NCBI GenBank assembly: GCA_025506515.1
Contig: CM046447.1
Location: forward strand, 90,615,498 to 90,679,497
DNA from: Flaveria trinervia
Taxonomy: Eukaryota > Streptophyta > Magnoliopsida > Asterales > Asteraceae
Length of the DNA stretch: 64,000 nt
Direction: 5' to 3'
Part shown: piece by piece, positions 10,374-20,252 of the stretch
How the letters are laid out: each line of letters opens with the position of its first letter
How positions within the stretch are numbered: position 1 is the first letter of the stretch
Notes under the pieces: model-generated
What the model was told of the DNA's origin: nothing
The model's database searches: none
Seen by the model: the letters and a program-made list of their open reading frames with translations, nothing else
Position numbers and translations under genes: made by a program

Positions 10374-11141
10374 GTGTTGAGGGTAGAAGAAGATGAAGAA
10401 GAGGACGATGATGAAGATTGTCTGCCAATCTCTGCTGTTCTCAACCTTAAAACACCTGAGCACAGAAGTCAACAAGTGATTACACCTGACTTGCAAATGC
10501 AAATGGTGAAGGTAAAGATTGAAGAAGCAGAACAGCAGAAGCAGCACGATGAGCAGTTTCTCAAGATGGTTGACAAGGATTTCCCTCAGTCCTCATCCAT
10601 TCAAGAAATGAAGAAACAAGCTCTGAGGCTATACACTCTTAGACATACTTTTCAACATCAAAGAGAAAGAGTGCGGATTTGGCCAGACCCCAAGGTAAGC
10701 TCTAGAATTCATAAGAAGAATATACCAAGTAGATATCATGGCCAAGTGAAGAAGACCTTGAATGCTGTAGTTACGTTGGCCATGGTAGTCTCACCCTGGG
10801 AAATCATTGAAGAATTCAAGAGAGCTCACAACTCCAAGACAACCCCTCAATCTATTCTTGATAACAAAATGATGAAGAAGGGGTTGTTATACAAAAGACT
10901 TGAAGATCTTCAGAAGAGTGAACTCCAGTTGTTGCTTGAAGGCTTTCACCCTGATGAATTTGCTTACAGAGAGATAACAACTGTGGAGTTGAAGAATGGA
11001 AAGACAGTGAGATACCTGTCTGAGTATTATGGCCCAGAGTTCTTCTTCGAGGGAGAGGAAGAAGAACTCACCAAGGAGGAACAAGTTGTTCTCCTTGAGG
11101 CCTATGCTAGTGAGTCTTACAGACTCATTAATGAGAATTAG
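10374..11141 (+). pseudogene. Sirevirus A post-pol ORF, C-terminal part (255 codons open)
   Basis: The largest open piece of this element's post-pol sequence. It starts acidic (EEDEEEDDDED), then has a Gln/Glu-rich helix, a basic middle (WPDPKVSSRIHKKNIPSRYH), KTLNAVVTLAMVVSPWEIIE and an acidic helical end, stopping at TAG 11139-11141. No recognisable enzyme motif. It lies about 200 bp before the PPT and LTR, matching the position of the C-terminal ORF in Sirevirus C. The true start is upstream in other frames, so it is a fragment of a longer ORF. 11142-11336 shows no further coding sequence. Confidence 0.6.
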
Positions 11142-11336
11142 GTTTCATGGTTGGGACAAGACTCTATGTCCAGTTTCCCCAAGACAGAGTTCCCTTCCAT
11201 ACTTAGCCAATCAAAAGATTAGAAACCTTTTCCCGGCTTGTGCTTAACTGATTACCTCTGAATCTGATCAAGAGGGTGTTTCTGCCAAGAATAAGTGGGA
11301 TCATCAATAAGTTTAGAGGTTTTGGCTGCATTGGTT

Positions 11337-11347
11337 CAGGGAGAGTT
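11337..11347 (+). other. Polypurine tract, Sirevirus A
   Basis: CAGGGAGAGTT directly precedes the LTR start TGTTGG. It is a weaker purine run than the AGGGGGAGTT next to Sirevirus C's LTR, but in the required place for plus-strand priming. Confidence 0.6.
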
Positions 11348-12119
11348 TGTTGGACCAAAAGAACCAATGAGCCTGATCAGAAAAACCTCTAAGTCTCACA
11401 GACATTGCAACTGCTGAAGAAGATCACAATAGCTGAAGACATCAGCTGATTACAAGGTCTGAAGACAAAGTCTGAAGACAAAGTCTGAAGACAAGATCTG
11501 AAGACTTCTACTGAAGACAAAGTCTGAAAGCAAAGACTGAAGACAAAGTCTGAAAGAAAAGTACTGAAGACAAAGTCTGAAAGAAAAGTACTGAAGACAA
11601 AGTCTGAAAGTAAAAGTCTGAAGAGCAAAGACTGAAGACAAAGACTGAAGACCAAAGTGATCAGTAGTTGTCACAACAGCTGAAGTTATTAACTTCAGTA
11701 GTTGTGATGGTTTCCTTTCAGTACTTGTAATTTACTTTTCAGTAGTTATAGTTTCAGTAATTGTAGTTCAGTAGTTTTATGTTTTTGTACTTAGCATTCT
11801 CTGAGATGTAATCAGTAGTTGAGAACATTCTCAGTAGTTTGCATAGTTTCAGTAGTTTGTATAATTCTGTTAGATGTCACTATCAAGTGACATCAGCAGA
11901 CGTCACATCCCTATATAAGGAATGTTGACCTAGTTGTAACGTGTGACATTCAGCCACCACGAAAGCATATGAATGAAATATTCCTTTGTAGAATTCTCTC
12001 TCTATAACCGTTTACTTTTCATTGAATATCATTTGTGTTCTTGCGAATTTTCTAATTCATTGTTCAAATTCCGCTGCGATCTATTCAAATTAATCAAACT
12101 TAGATCACTGATCCTAACA
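11348..12119 (+). repeat. 3' LTR of Sirevirus A (772 bp)
   Basis: Starts TGTTGGACC and ends TCCTAACA. The final 633 bp match the truncated 5' LTR. It contains the CTGAAGACAAAGT minisatellite (about 11450-11655), TTCAGTAGTT repeats, and the TGACG palindrome plus TATA. The sequence immediately after (12120, CCTCA) is Sirevirus B in reverse orientation. Confidence 0.9.
11888..11920 (+). promoter_or_regulatory. 3' LTR promoter elements
   Basis: TGACATCAGCAGACGTCA at 11888-11905 has TGAC/GTCA half-sites that could bind TGA-class bZIP factors. It is followed 5 bp later by the TATA box CTATATAAGG at 11911-11920. The arrangement resembles stress-responsive plant LTR promoters. From the 3' LTR it would read into Sirevirus B antisense. 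Confidence 0.55.
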
Positions 12120-13250
12120 CCTCACTTGTTTCTGCTTCTCAAACTTTCAGCACCAGGGAGAGTAAATACTTATCAGTCTCCTTGTTCTTCCCTGATATGG
12201 TGGTGAGAAGTTTGTACAAATCTTTGGTTGATAGAATCTCCAGTCTGTCTCCCTGAATGATGTGTACCCTTGTTGTGGCCCTCTGAAAAGAGTTAGTTGA
12301 TGGGAGCTATAATCATATTCTCATCGAACTATAGGTTCCAATTCAGGACCTTCCACCATCTGTAGAAAGGTTGCGCCTTTAGTGAGAGATCTATCCTTGT
12401 CTTCCTTTCTTCTCAATCTTAACTCCTCCTCAGTCTTGGCTTTTGCTGTTCACTCAGCCAGATGAAGACTGCTGAGATGATTCTTGATGTGGGTAGCAGC
12501 TTCAAAGTTGGAAGGGTTAGAGAATGGTTTCTCTGCTAACTTAACAATATCAAATCTACTGGAGTGTAGCAGAGAGGTGGCATTTAGTCTATTAACTTCA
12601 CCATTCTCTCTTTCCACAACAAAGTTGTGAGTAGCTTCATCAAACCTCCTCCGGATTATATTCTTTCTAGGCACAAGAGACTGACTAGGAATATTGTCCT
12701 CTTTCCTTGTATCTAGTAGAGTCACCAGCTTCCTTTTTAGTTTCTTCTCTTCGTCATTTATTGATTCTGAGTTGATACCTAGAAGTACTGCAGCCTGGTC
12801 CAGTGTTCCTCTGGGTAGATCAAGAAATTGATCTCTTGTGAGGGAACGTGAAGATCCATCCACATAGGTTAGCTTAATGGAGTCTTCCTCATAGGAGATA
12901 TCGCTCAGGGTTGTGCAGTTGATGAGCCTATTCTTGATGCTTTTAAACTCTTCTAAAGAGAGATGTTTGGAAGACTGAGGGGATGGTGAGAAGGTTGTGG
13001 GGTAGGATGTGGTGAGGTGGTTGGGGTTAGAGTTTTGGGTTGAAGGATGGGCAGTTTTGGTGGTTGAGGTGAGGAAGTGGATGAAGGTAAAGGTGTGGGT
13101 TCAGGAGTGTAAGGTTCAGTTTTGATGGTGAAGAGAGAGGGACTTGGTTCAGGTTGGGGTAGTGTGGTGAGAGTGAAGGTTATCCCCTGCACCTTTTGTA
13201 CATCTCTCTTCTTTTCCCTGAACGAATGTCAGCTTTGATCTCATTGACAA
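12120..13250 (-). pseudogene. Sirevirus B post-pol ORF, C-terminal part, cut by Sirevirus A
   Basis: Open pieces on the minus strand: 13192-12953, a Pro/Ser/Thr-rich stretch, then 12863-12450, a soluble helical segment (LTRDQFLDLPRGTLDQAAVL, KLKRKLVTLL). Further reading in shifted frames contains HIIQGDRLEILSTKDLYKLL and ends at the Sirevirus A junction. No known domain. A lies exactly in this coding region. It is a continuation of the sequence at 13255-16246. Confidence 0.6.
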
Positions 13251-13254
13251 TTCG

Positions 13255-14234
13255 TTAGAGTGTCCTTTCAGACATGGGACCCACCTGTCTTCCAGAGAAG
13301 CCGTGAGCCCGGAGATAGTCTTTCATCCAGGCTTTGTCACCTATCTTTCTGGTTTTAGATGCCCTTGCTTCTTCCTCTTTCTTCTTCTTCTCCTTCAACT
13401 TTTCTCTTGCAGCTCTTTTTCTTTCTTTTTTCATTTGATCCTGCTCTTTGTTGAAGAGCCAAAGGATCGTTTCATCATTGTATGGAGAAAGTTCCTGAAG
13501 AGAGAAGCCTTTGGAGGTTAGGAAATCCATCCTTTCCCTCCTGAGTTGCATGTTAGCTTCCCTCTGTTCCTTTTCCTTCTCTTCCTTTGAGGCCAACCTT
13601 GCTGCTTCCTGTCGCAGCTTGGTTGCCTTTTCCAGTTTCACCAACTCCTCTAATGGTAGCAGGAGTGTTTCTTCATTAGCAGCTCCGAGCTGAATGAGCT
13701 GGTCAATGATCTCTTCTCTCTTTTGTTGTTGACAGCCTCCTGGTTGGCTGTAGCTGCTTTTGTACTAGCAGCCAACAGCTTCCCAGTTGGAAGTCTCCCT
13801 TTTCTTTTCAGCTTTTTAATCTTCTCCTCTTCCTGAAGCTCTTCCGCAGTCATCTTCTGTTTTCCTTTAGTATCTTTTGAAGAACTTGACTTTGGTGGTT
13901 CTTGGATAGTGGATACTGATTGTGTGAGAGGTAGAGATGGTGTCTGGATAGGAGGTTGATCCAGAAAGTCCTCACTATTCACCTCAGATACCATTTCTAG
14001 GATTGCATCTATGATGATCAGTTCCTCGGACATTTTGAACAGTCCTTCCGCACCTTCTATTTCAGCTTCGGAAGATTCAGCTTGTTCTTCCGAGGCTTTA
14101 ACTTCAACTTCGGAAGTAAGAGGGAATGCAGATTCTGTCCTAACTGTTTTAGTTTCGGGGCCATCAGTCCCCATTTTCTCTTCGAATTGAATCTCAGGTT
14201 CCATGTGGACCTTAGGTTGACCAACTTCTTCCAC
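13255..14234 (-). pseudogene. Sirevirus B post-pol ORF, repeated-module and coiled-coil region
   Basis: Minus-strand pieces 14234-13650 and 13644-13255. Three copies of a short helical module are visible: IDQLIQLGAANEETLLLPLE (about 13715-13655), MDFLTSKGFSLQELSPYN, and MKDYLRAHGFSGRQVGPMS near 13315-13265. They are separated by very basic or acidic coiled-coil stretches (KKERKRAAREKLKEKKKKEE). The last copy closely matches MSFLKSYGFSGRRLGPMS of Sirevirus C. Upstream, the acidic Glu/Ser-rich part contains GKQKMTAEELQEEEKIKKLK. One frameshift near 13645-13730 splits the ORF. Function is unknown. Confidence 0.65.
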
Positions 14235-14478
14235 AGTGGTAGAAGGTGCAGTAAGCCTCTAAAGCTCTTCAACTCCAAACTAAATCATGGCAGCATCAAG
14301 ACTTGGCTGATCACGAGCAGATCTCAACAAGAATTGAGAAAAGAAGCTGTAGAGATCTCTGAGCAACCTTGAATCAATTGTTAGAGTGACTTGAGATGGC
14401 TCAGAAGAAGTTTTGATAGGAGCCAAATATTTAGAAGTTGAAGATTGCTCTATGGGTCCTCATATGTTTGTCGCTGAA

Positions 14479-14500
14479 CACTCCCTATTTTTGGTAGCAT
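14479..14500 (-). other. Decayed internal PPT-like motif (Sirevirus B)
   Basis: On the minus strand ATGCTACCAAAAATAGGGAG matches the ATGCTACCAAAAAGGGGGAG of Sirevirus C in the same relative place of the post-pol region, with a mutated purine run. Confidence 0.45.
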
Positions 14501-14576
14501 CATATTGAGAGGTAGATGAGCTGGAGGAAGAGGTCAAGGAGACTTGAATAGGTACATGCCTAACAGATCTTTCAAT

Positions 14577-14954
14577 CTATTTCTCAGCTAGTTGAGCCTT
14601 GAGATTGTCAATCTCAAGTTGCTGAGTAGCGGACCTTTCTTCTAAAGTCCTAACCTTGGATTCAAGGTTTGATACTTTAGATAGTAGGTCTTCAGTGAAG
14701 AGTTTCATGCTTCCCTCATCTTCTTTTGAAGAATCAGGGGGAGATGAGATAACATACCTAGTATGTTCAGCCTCACCACCAGATGTGGTTTCTTGGCACC
14801 CTGGTTTCCCTTGCTTAGTAGCAGAGTCATCAAAAGGCATGGTTGCCACAGATTCAATCTCAGAATCGTTACCACTATCCATAGGGTCCATTGAGGCGCC
14901 TTCTGTAGTGGCAGCTGAATCTGCATGAGTCCCCTCCACATCAGTGGGACTCAC
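14577..14954 (-). pseudogene. Sirevirus B post-pol ORF, acidic segment with leucine-zipper coiled coil
   Basis: A 125-codon open piece on the minus strand: an acidic Ser/Thr-rich N-terminal part (SEIESVATMPFDDSA, SSPPDSSKEDEGS), then a clear heptad pattern in LLSKVSNLESKVRTLEER and QQLEIDNLKAQLAEK. Sirevirus C has the counterpart LVSKVSHLESQVTTLQNR around 63230-63340, and A has a shorter one near 9300-9340. A conserved oligomerisation segment is the simplest reading. It lies between the N-terminal domain and the repeated modules. Confidence 0.65.
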
Positions 14955-15013
14955 CTCAGTAATGGTTTTCTGATGGGGCTAGAGATAAGAGGTCTCTCTA
15001 GGCTCTGTTGATC

Positions 15014-16246
15014 CTAGAGAGGGTGTTGTAGATCAACATCATTGCCATGGAGAGATGTTATCTCTTCATTAGTTTTAAAGAGAAGGTCAGTGAAAGATAA
15101 GCAGGTTAAACCTACTGACCCGGGACCTTGGTCAATGTCTACAGGCATTGAGCCTCTGATTAGGCTATCCCTTATTGGCTGCTCAGAGGAGTGTAAAGAC
15201 TCACCCTGAGGGCTTGTAGATTGGGTAATGGGCTTATGGGTTTGAGACTGAGGAGACTCAAGACCCATATTGAGGTCAATGGTGAAGGAAGGTGAGACCT
15301 CAGACTGAGTAGGAACCCAATGTTCCACTCTAGCCTTTTTAGGTTGAACACGAGGAGCTTGTTCAATCAGAATAGATTGAATAAGGGTTCGTTTGGGGAG
15401 TCTTGTGTAAGTAATGGTGATGGGAGGAGAAGGTAGTGTTTGTATTTTGGTTGCAGTTGCTGGTGTGGGTTCATCACCTATGGGGTGAACATGGATGTCA
15501 CCAGGAGCGATGTGCTCAGTCATACTCGGAGGTAAAGAAGTGTACCTTCGAGTAAAGTTGGTGGATACCCTCTTCAATGTATTGAAGATGGTTGGCCTCA
15601 TGTAAGGGACAGACAGAGTGGCTGCACAAACAAGCCGACTCTGGTCCAGCTCACAGTTAATAATGTGCTGTAGAAATCTGGGATACATAAAGAATGTTTC
15701 CCTCTAAAGATTTCCAATAAGATTGAGCAGCACAAATCTTGAGTAGTTGAAGCGCAGGCCTTAGACCAATCCATGAACTAGGCACCCTAGTTCATATGGG
15801 ATTTGATCCCATCCCCCAGATTTGTTTGACAAGCAGTGAAGGACAATGTGCGGGAGGAACTTCCAGTTGTAGGAAAAGTTGAACTTGTAGACTGTTGACC
15901 TGCTCATAACTCCACCATATCCCATGAGGATGTATGTGCTATCTAAATCTGCCTTGGGGAACTTAGTAGGGGCACCTCATCATGGAGTTCCAGATGCTCC
16001 TTGATGAGCTGTTCAGAGATGACCAACTCTTGTCCATAAATGCGGGATCGTATTACACGAACCCATTTAGGGTTTCGACCTGACTATTTCCCCAAAGTTC
16101 AATCATGTGGTTGAGGTAAACTGTGGGATTAACAGTCAAGGCTGTGTAGTAGGATGATTGGGTGAGGAAGGAGATAATTTCAGAGAAGTTCGCATCTCTT
16201 GAAGAATCAAGAAGTGCGACTTGGTTGTGTTGAGGATTTAGGGCAT
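15014..16246 (-). pseudogene. Sirevirus B post-pol ORF, N-terminal domain and linker
   Basis: On the minus strand the probable start is ATG at 16246-16244, followed one base out of frame by LNPQHNQVALLDSSRDANFS, ISFLTQSSYYTALTVNPT and HMIELWGN (16240-16085). After several frameshifts, MYPRFLQHIINCEL starts at 15688 and continues for 224 codons through a basic, Pro/Thr-rich tail to 15014. HNxVAxL, NPT, FW/LW and YPRFL match Sirevirus A block by block, which defines a shared N-terminal domain. The 1-bp loss after the ATG and later frameshifts disable it. Confidence 0.65.
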
Positions 16247-16352
16247 TAGGAAAGTGTGAAGGTTGAGCAGTTTGAGTTTGGATGAATTTGGAAGCTAGGA
16301 AACTTTTAGGGTTGTAAAATTTGTGGTAAAAAGATGAAAGTGAATAGTCGGT

Positions 16353-16364
16353 ATTATTTAAAAG
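16353..16364 (-). promoter_or_regulatory. Candidate internal promoter TATA of Sirevirus B
   Basis: On the minus strand TTTTAAATAATA lies about 110 bp before the post-pol ATG at 16246 and after the motif array at 16540-16800. It is a weaker TATA than that of Sirevirus A but in the equivalent place. Confidence 0.35.
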
Positions 16365-16539
16365 AGGGTGGAATGGCGGTAAAGTGTTAGGATAAGGTGA
16401 AATGACGGTTTAGTGGATGAAGTGACAGGGGCGGTAAGGCTTAATTCAGTTAAATAATCCCAGATCATTAACAAAATCTTTGCTTTTTACAGTGTGGGGC
16501 CCAAGAGATTTCCGTTACACAGTAAAATCTATTCTTCCG

Positions 16540-16864
16540 AGTATAAAACATTTCCAAAGGTAATTTGTCTTCTGAAGGCACTTCCTACTTCCGAAGGTAA
16601 AAAGTAACTTCTGAGAATAGAGATTGCTTTCCGAAGGGAGAGATTTTGTAAGCTTTGGAAGTAGATCTGATATGAAATCAATTGCTTCTTCTGAGACTAA
16701 AAACTCTTCTGAGAAGAAAATTATGCTTAGAGAAATTTTGCTTCGGAAGATATGAAGATAACTTCCGAGGGTTAATTTCTCTTCAGAAGAAATTTATACT
16801 TAGAAATTTTCAGAGAGATCTTTTGTAACATGGCTTAGATTGTATTGACATAAGACATTACACA
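16540..16864 (-). repeat. CTTCSGAAG motif array between pol and post-pol ORF (Sirevirus B)
   Basis: A non-coding spacer with many near-palindromic CTTCCGAAG/CTTCGGAAG-like words and CTTCTGAGAAG variants. The same motif is dense in B's own 5' LTR (23466-23705), in Sirevirus C's LTR and in the solo LTR at 25646-26456. Confidence 0.7.
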
Positions 16865-17437
16865 TTATAAGGTTTTTAAAAGAGGTAATCTAATCAATGT
16901 TATCATCCCAATAGCTGTTATAAGATACTTAAATCTTTGTTCATCAAAGGCTTTGGTGAACAGATCAGCATATTGTTTATTTGAATCAACTTTGATTAGT
17001 TTAATTAGATTCTTTTCATGAATATCTCTAATAAAATGGTACCTGATATCAATGTGCTTTGTCTTGGAATGCTTCACTGGATTTTCAGTGATGGAGATAG
17101 CACTGTTGTTGTCAATATGGATAGGAGTACTCATAAGGTTAAATCCATAGTCCAACATCTGATTTTGAATCCATAGCAGTTGAGCACAGCAACTAGCAGT
17201 AGCAATGTATTTAGCTTCAACAGTTGATGTAGAGACACAGGATTGTTTCTTGCATTGCCATGAGATGATCCTTCCACCAAGAAATTGACATCCTCCTGAT
17301 GTTGATTTCTTGTTAATGTTGCAGCCACCATAGTCACTGTCAGAGTATCCATAGAGATTGATATCAGTGTTTCTAGGATACTAGAGACCTAGTTTAGGTG
17401 CTACTTTGAGGTATCTGAGGATTCTCTTGGCAGCAGC
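16865..17437 (-). pseudogene. Sirevirus B RNase H
   Basis: Minus-strand pieces in different frames. Around 17352-17131 the region with the SDSDYGG-type and STVEAKYIATA-type motifs is present but split. The 17158-16865 piece reads HIDNNSAISITENPVKHSK, IRYHFIRDIHEKNLI and YADLFTKAFDEQRFKYL, the conserved end of Copia RNase H. It lies immediately upstream of the motif-array spacer. At least one frameshift separates it from RT. Confidence 0.82.
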
Positions 17438-18530
17438 TAGGTGAGACACCTTTGGAGCAGCCTGATATCTTGCACAGATGCAAGTTGCAAACATAATATC
17501 AGGTCTACTGGCTGTGAGATACATAAGAGAACCAATAATCGCTCTATACTGATGTGATCAGTATCCTCCCCATCAAGGTTAGGACAAAGATTATGGTTTC
17601 TGGGTATGGGTGTCTTGGCTGGCTTGCAATCTTTCATCTCAAATCTTTCTAAGATGTCATTGACATACTTAGATTGATAATAAAAAATCTTTCTTTCAGT
17701 TGCTTCACCTGAATTGTAAGGAAAAAATCTATTTTTCCCATGGAACTTATCTAAAACTTATTCTTCATAATGCTTTCAAAGTCCTTACACATTTGGTCAT
17801 TTGAAGATCCAAATATGATGTCATCAACATAGACTTGAACAAGCAAAATGTCTTCCTTATGAATAAGGTCTTGTCAATGGTTCCTCTGGTGTAGCCATTC
17901 TTGAGAAAAAACTGAGATAGAGTCTCATGCCACAGCCTTGGTGCTTGGTGCAACCATATAGAGCTTTATCCAATTTGCACACATAGTGAGGATGCTGTGG
18001 GTCTTCAAATCCTGGAGGTTGGCACACATACACTTCCCTATCTATATCCCTATATAGAAAGGCACACTTGACATCAAGCTGGTAGATAGTAAAGTTCTTG
18101 GAAGCAGTATAAGCAAGGAAGATCCTAATTGCCTCAAGTCTTGCAACAGGTTCAAAGACATCAGTATAATCAATTCCTTCCTCTTGAGTGTATCCTTGAA
18201 CTACTAGTCTTGCCTTGTTCTTAATGATCAAGCCTCTATCATGTCTTTTGTTCCTGAAAATCCATTTAGTGCCTATTGGTACTTGACCGGATGGTAGCGG
18301 ACATAGGTTCCAAACCTTTTGTCTTTTGAATTGGAGTAGCTCATCTTGCATCGATTCAAACCAACTACTATTATTCAAGGCATCTTCCACCTTCTTGGGT
18401 TCCATATGGGATAAGAAGCATGAGTACAAGTAGACATTCCCATGATGAGTCTGCCCTCTTGTTTTCACACCTTTAGATACATCCCCAATGATGTTCTCAG
18501 CTGGATGAGTGTTGTGAATTCATAAACGAG
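17438..18530 (-). pseudogene. Sirevirus B reverse transcriptase, frameshifted
   Basis: The best piece (18468-17857) has WFESMQDELLQFKRQKVWNL, GTKWIFRNKRHDRG, YQLDVKCAFLY (catalytic Asp) and CQPPGFEDPQHPHYVCKLD. The frame breaks at KALYG (about 17945), and RLWHETLSQFFLKNGYTRG continues in another frame (17953-17765). The YVDD box region near 17810-17840 is readable in a third frame. RFEMKDCKPAKTPIP follows near 17640. At least three frameshifts separate recognisable RT blocks. Confidence 0.87.
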
Positions 18531-19841
18531 GGATCACTTCCAATTGCAAAGATAGGTCCAGATTAGACATATTTTGGTTAGGAATTAGAACACTTTGTCC
18601 AGTTGTTCCTTCAAAATGCTACCTCCCTCAACTTGGTATTGTGTTGGATCACCTGATGAGTTTTGAGGATCAACAGGTGATTCACTGGTTGAAGCTTCAC
18701 TATTCCTTGATATGGTTATACTTTTTGATCTGTGAATAGTGGGAGCTTGATTTGTTGCATGTCTTGGAGAACCTAGAAAAGGTCTGGGTAGCTCAAACAA
18801 TTGATTAGCCTCAGTAGCAACATCATTTTGAGCACCTGTTCCAACTGAAACATTCTCACAAGAAGGTTTAGAATAGTTTGGAAACAATTCTAAATCAAAG
18901 ATATGATCAGGGTCGTTCCCCTAACACAAGGAGTGTGCTCATTAACAACTATATTGGATGACTCCTCAAATTGTTGATTCTTGATGTTGTATGCTCTGTA
19001 AGCTTTGGAGCTAGAAGAGTATCCAACAAAGATAGCATCATCTGACTTTTCAGAAAATTTTGCTAAATTGTCCTTTGTGTTAAGTATGGTACACCTGCTG
19101 CCAAAGGATCTTAGAAAGCCAATGAACGGTGGCCTCTTGTTCCATAGGTCATAAGGGGTTTTTCCATGTGGCTTAACTACAAGAACTCTGTTCTACACAT
19201 AGCATGCAGTGCTGACTGCCTCTGCCCAGAATGTTAGAGGTAGTTAGAGGTAGTTTGGAATCAGCTAACATAGTTTGAGCAGCCTCAATAAGTGTCCTAT
19301 TTCTCCTCTCAGCAACACCATTTTGTTGAGGAGTTCTAGGAGCACTATATTGTCTGGCAATCCCTTTTGAGTTACAGAATGAGTCAAGAATGAAGTTCTT
19401 AAACTTAGTCCCTTGATCACTTCTAATAATCTTAACCTTGTGATCAATTTGATTTTCTATTTTAATAATAAAGGATTTTAATGTTTCAGCAGTTTCATCT
19501 TTAGTTCTTAAAAAGAATACCCATGTAAATCTTGTAAAATCATCAACTATCACAAGGCAGTATGATTTCCTTCCAATGCTCATTATACTTGTGGGACCAA
19601 AAAGATCCATGTGCAATAAGTGTAATGGAGTAGTGATGGAGTTAATACTTTTGGATTTATGAGAGGTCTTGTGTTGCTTCCCTTTCAGGCATGCAACATA
19701 GTTGTCTTTGCAGAAAAATTCCGTTTTAGGCAAACCATGTACCAAGTTATTTTTAGCCAATTTATTCATTGTCTTAAAATTTACATGACACATATGTTTA
19801 TGCCAAAGTGTTGACTCATCACTATCAGCTTTGGAAAGAAA
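18531..19841 (-). pseudogene. Sirevirus B integrase
   Basis: The open piece 19793-19173 contains the HHCC finger (MCHVNFKTMNKL to CKDNYVACLKGKQ) and an intact catalytic triad: D in HMDLFGPTS, D in RSDQGTKF and E in NGVAERRNRT. It is in the same frame as the protease and separated from it by a single TGA at 19842-19844. The frame is then destroyed by a 10-bp tandem duplication at 19234-19253 within PLTFWAEA. C-terminal blocks (FVGYSSSSKAYRAYN type) are readable in other frames down to about 18940. A Ser/Thr-rich linker (18887-18585) leads to RT. Confidence 0.87.
19234..19253. repeat. 10-bp tandem duplication breaking integrase
   Basis: TTAGAGGTAG is present twice in a row. Since 10 is not a multiple of three it shifts the integrase frame right after the catalytic core, a replication-slippage type lesion. 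Confidence 0.85.
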
Positions 19842-20252
19842 TCATGATACTTCACCTATTGGGAAAGCATTGTTCATATCCAGCTTGTACACATCCCCTT
19901 TCCTGGGGGATTTAAGAAGCACCAATTCCGGACGAATTGTCATCCCTGGTTTGAGGATAATGCACTCATGCTCTGTGAAAAGCATCTGGTGCTTTTGATC
20001 ACAGAACTGAGAAACACTTAACAAATTGTGTTCAAGCTGTTTGACAAAGTTAACTTTGTCAACATTTAACTTACCATTGGATATACTCCCTCTGCCAGAA
20101 ATATATCCTCTGGCCTCACCTCCAAATTGGACAGGACCTCCATTATAGTGTTGAAACTGTTGAAGGAGAGATCTGTTTCCTGTCATGTGTCTGGAGCATC
20201 CAGTGTCTACAATCCAGACATTGTTGTTCTTGTCATATGGATATCCCTGCAT
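19842..20252 (-). pseudogene. Sirevirus B aspartic protease domain
   Basis: An open 136-codon piece reading VWIVDTGCSRHMTGNRSLL, the canonical Copia protease active site (D-T-G with C-S-R-H-M-T-G), followed by GGEARGYISGRGSIS and LLSVSQFCDQKH. A TGA at 19842-19844 terminates it, but homology continues in frame into integrase. Unlike the copy in Sirevirus A, all signature residues are kept. Confidence 0.9.

Larger units (their letters stand above)
1..12119 (+). mobile_element. Sirevirus-type Ty1/Copia retrotransposon A (5' LTR truncated by window edge)
   Basis: The order LTR, tRNA-iMet-type PBS, gag with CCHC knuckles, protease, integrase, RT, RNase H, post-pol ORF, PPT, LTR is seen directly on the + strand. 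RT motifs (MDVKSAFLYG, ALYGLKQAPRAWY, IYVDDIIFAS) fit the SIRE/Maximus lineage, and an extra ORF after pol is an established Sirevirus trait. All coding parts carry stops and frameshifts, so the copy is non-autonomous. It is inserted in the post-pol region of Sirevirus B, which resumes at 12120 in the opposite orientation. The left target duplication and about 139 bp of the left LTR lie outside the window. Confidence 0.9.

Noticed and set aside
11389..11674. Two overlapping minus-strand ORFs with repeated DFVFSTFL-like peptides
   Set aside because: They are frame shadows of the CTGAAGACAAAGT minisatellite in the Sirevirus A LTR and have no independent support.
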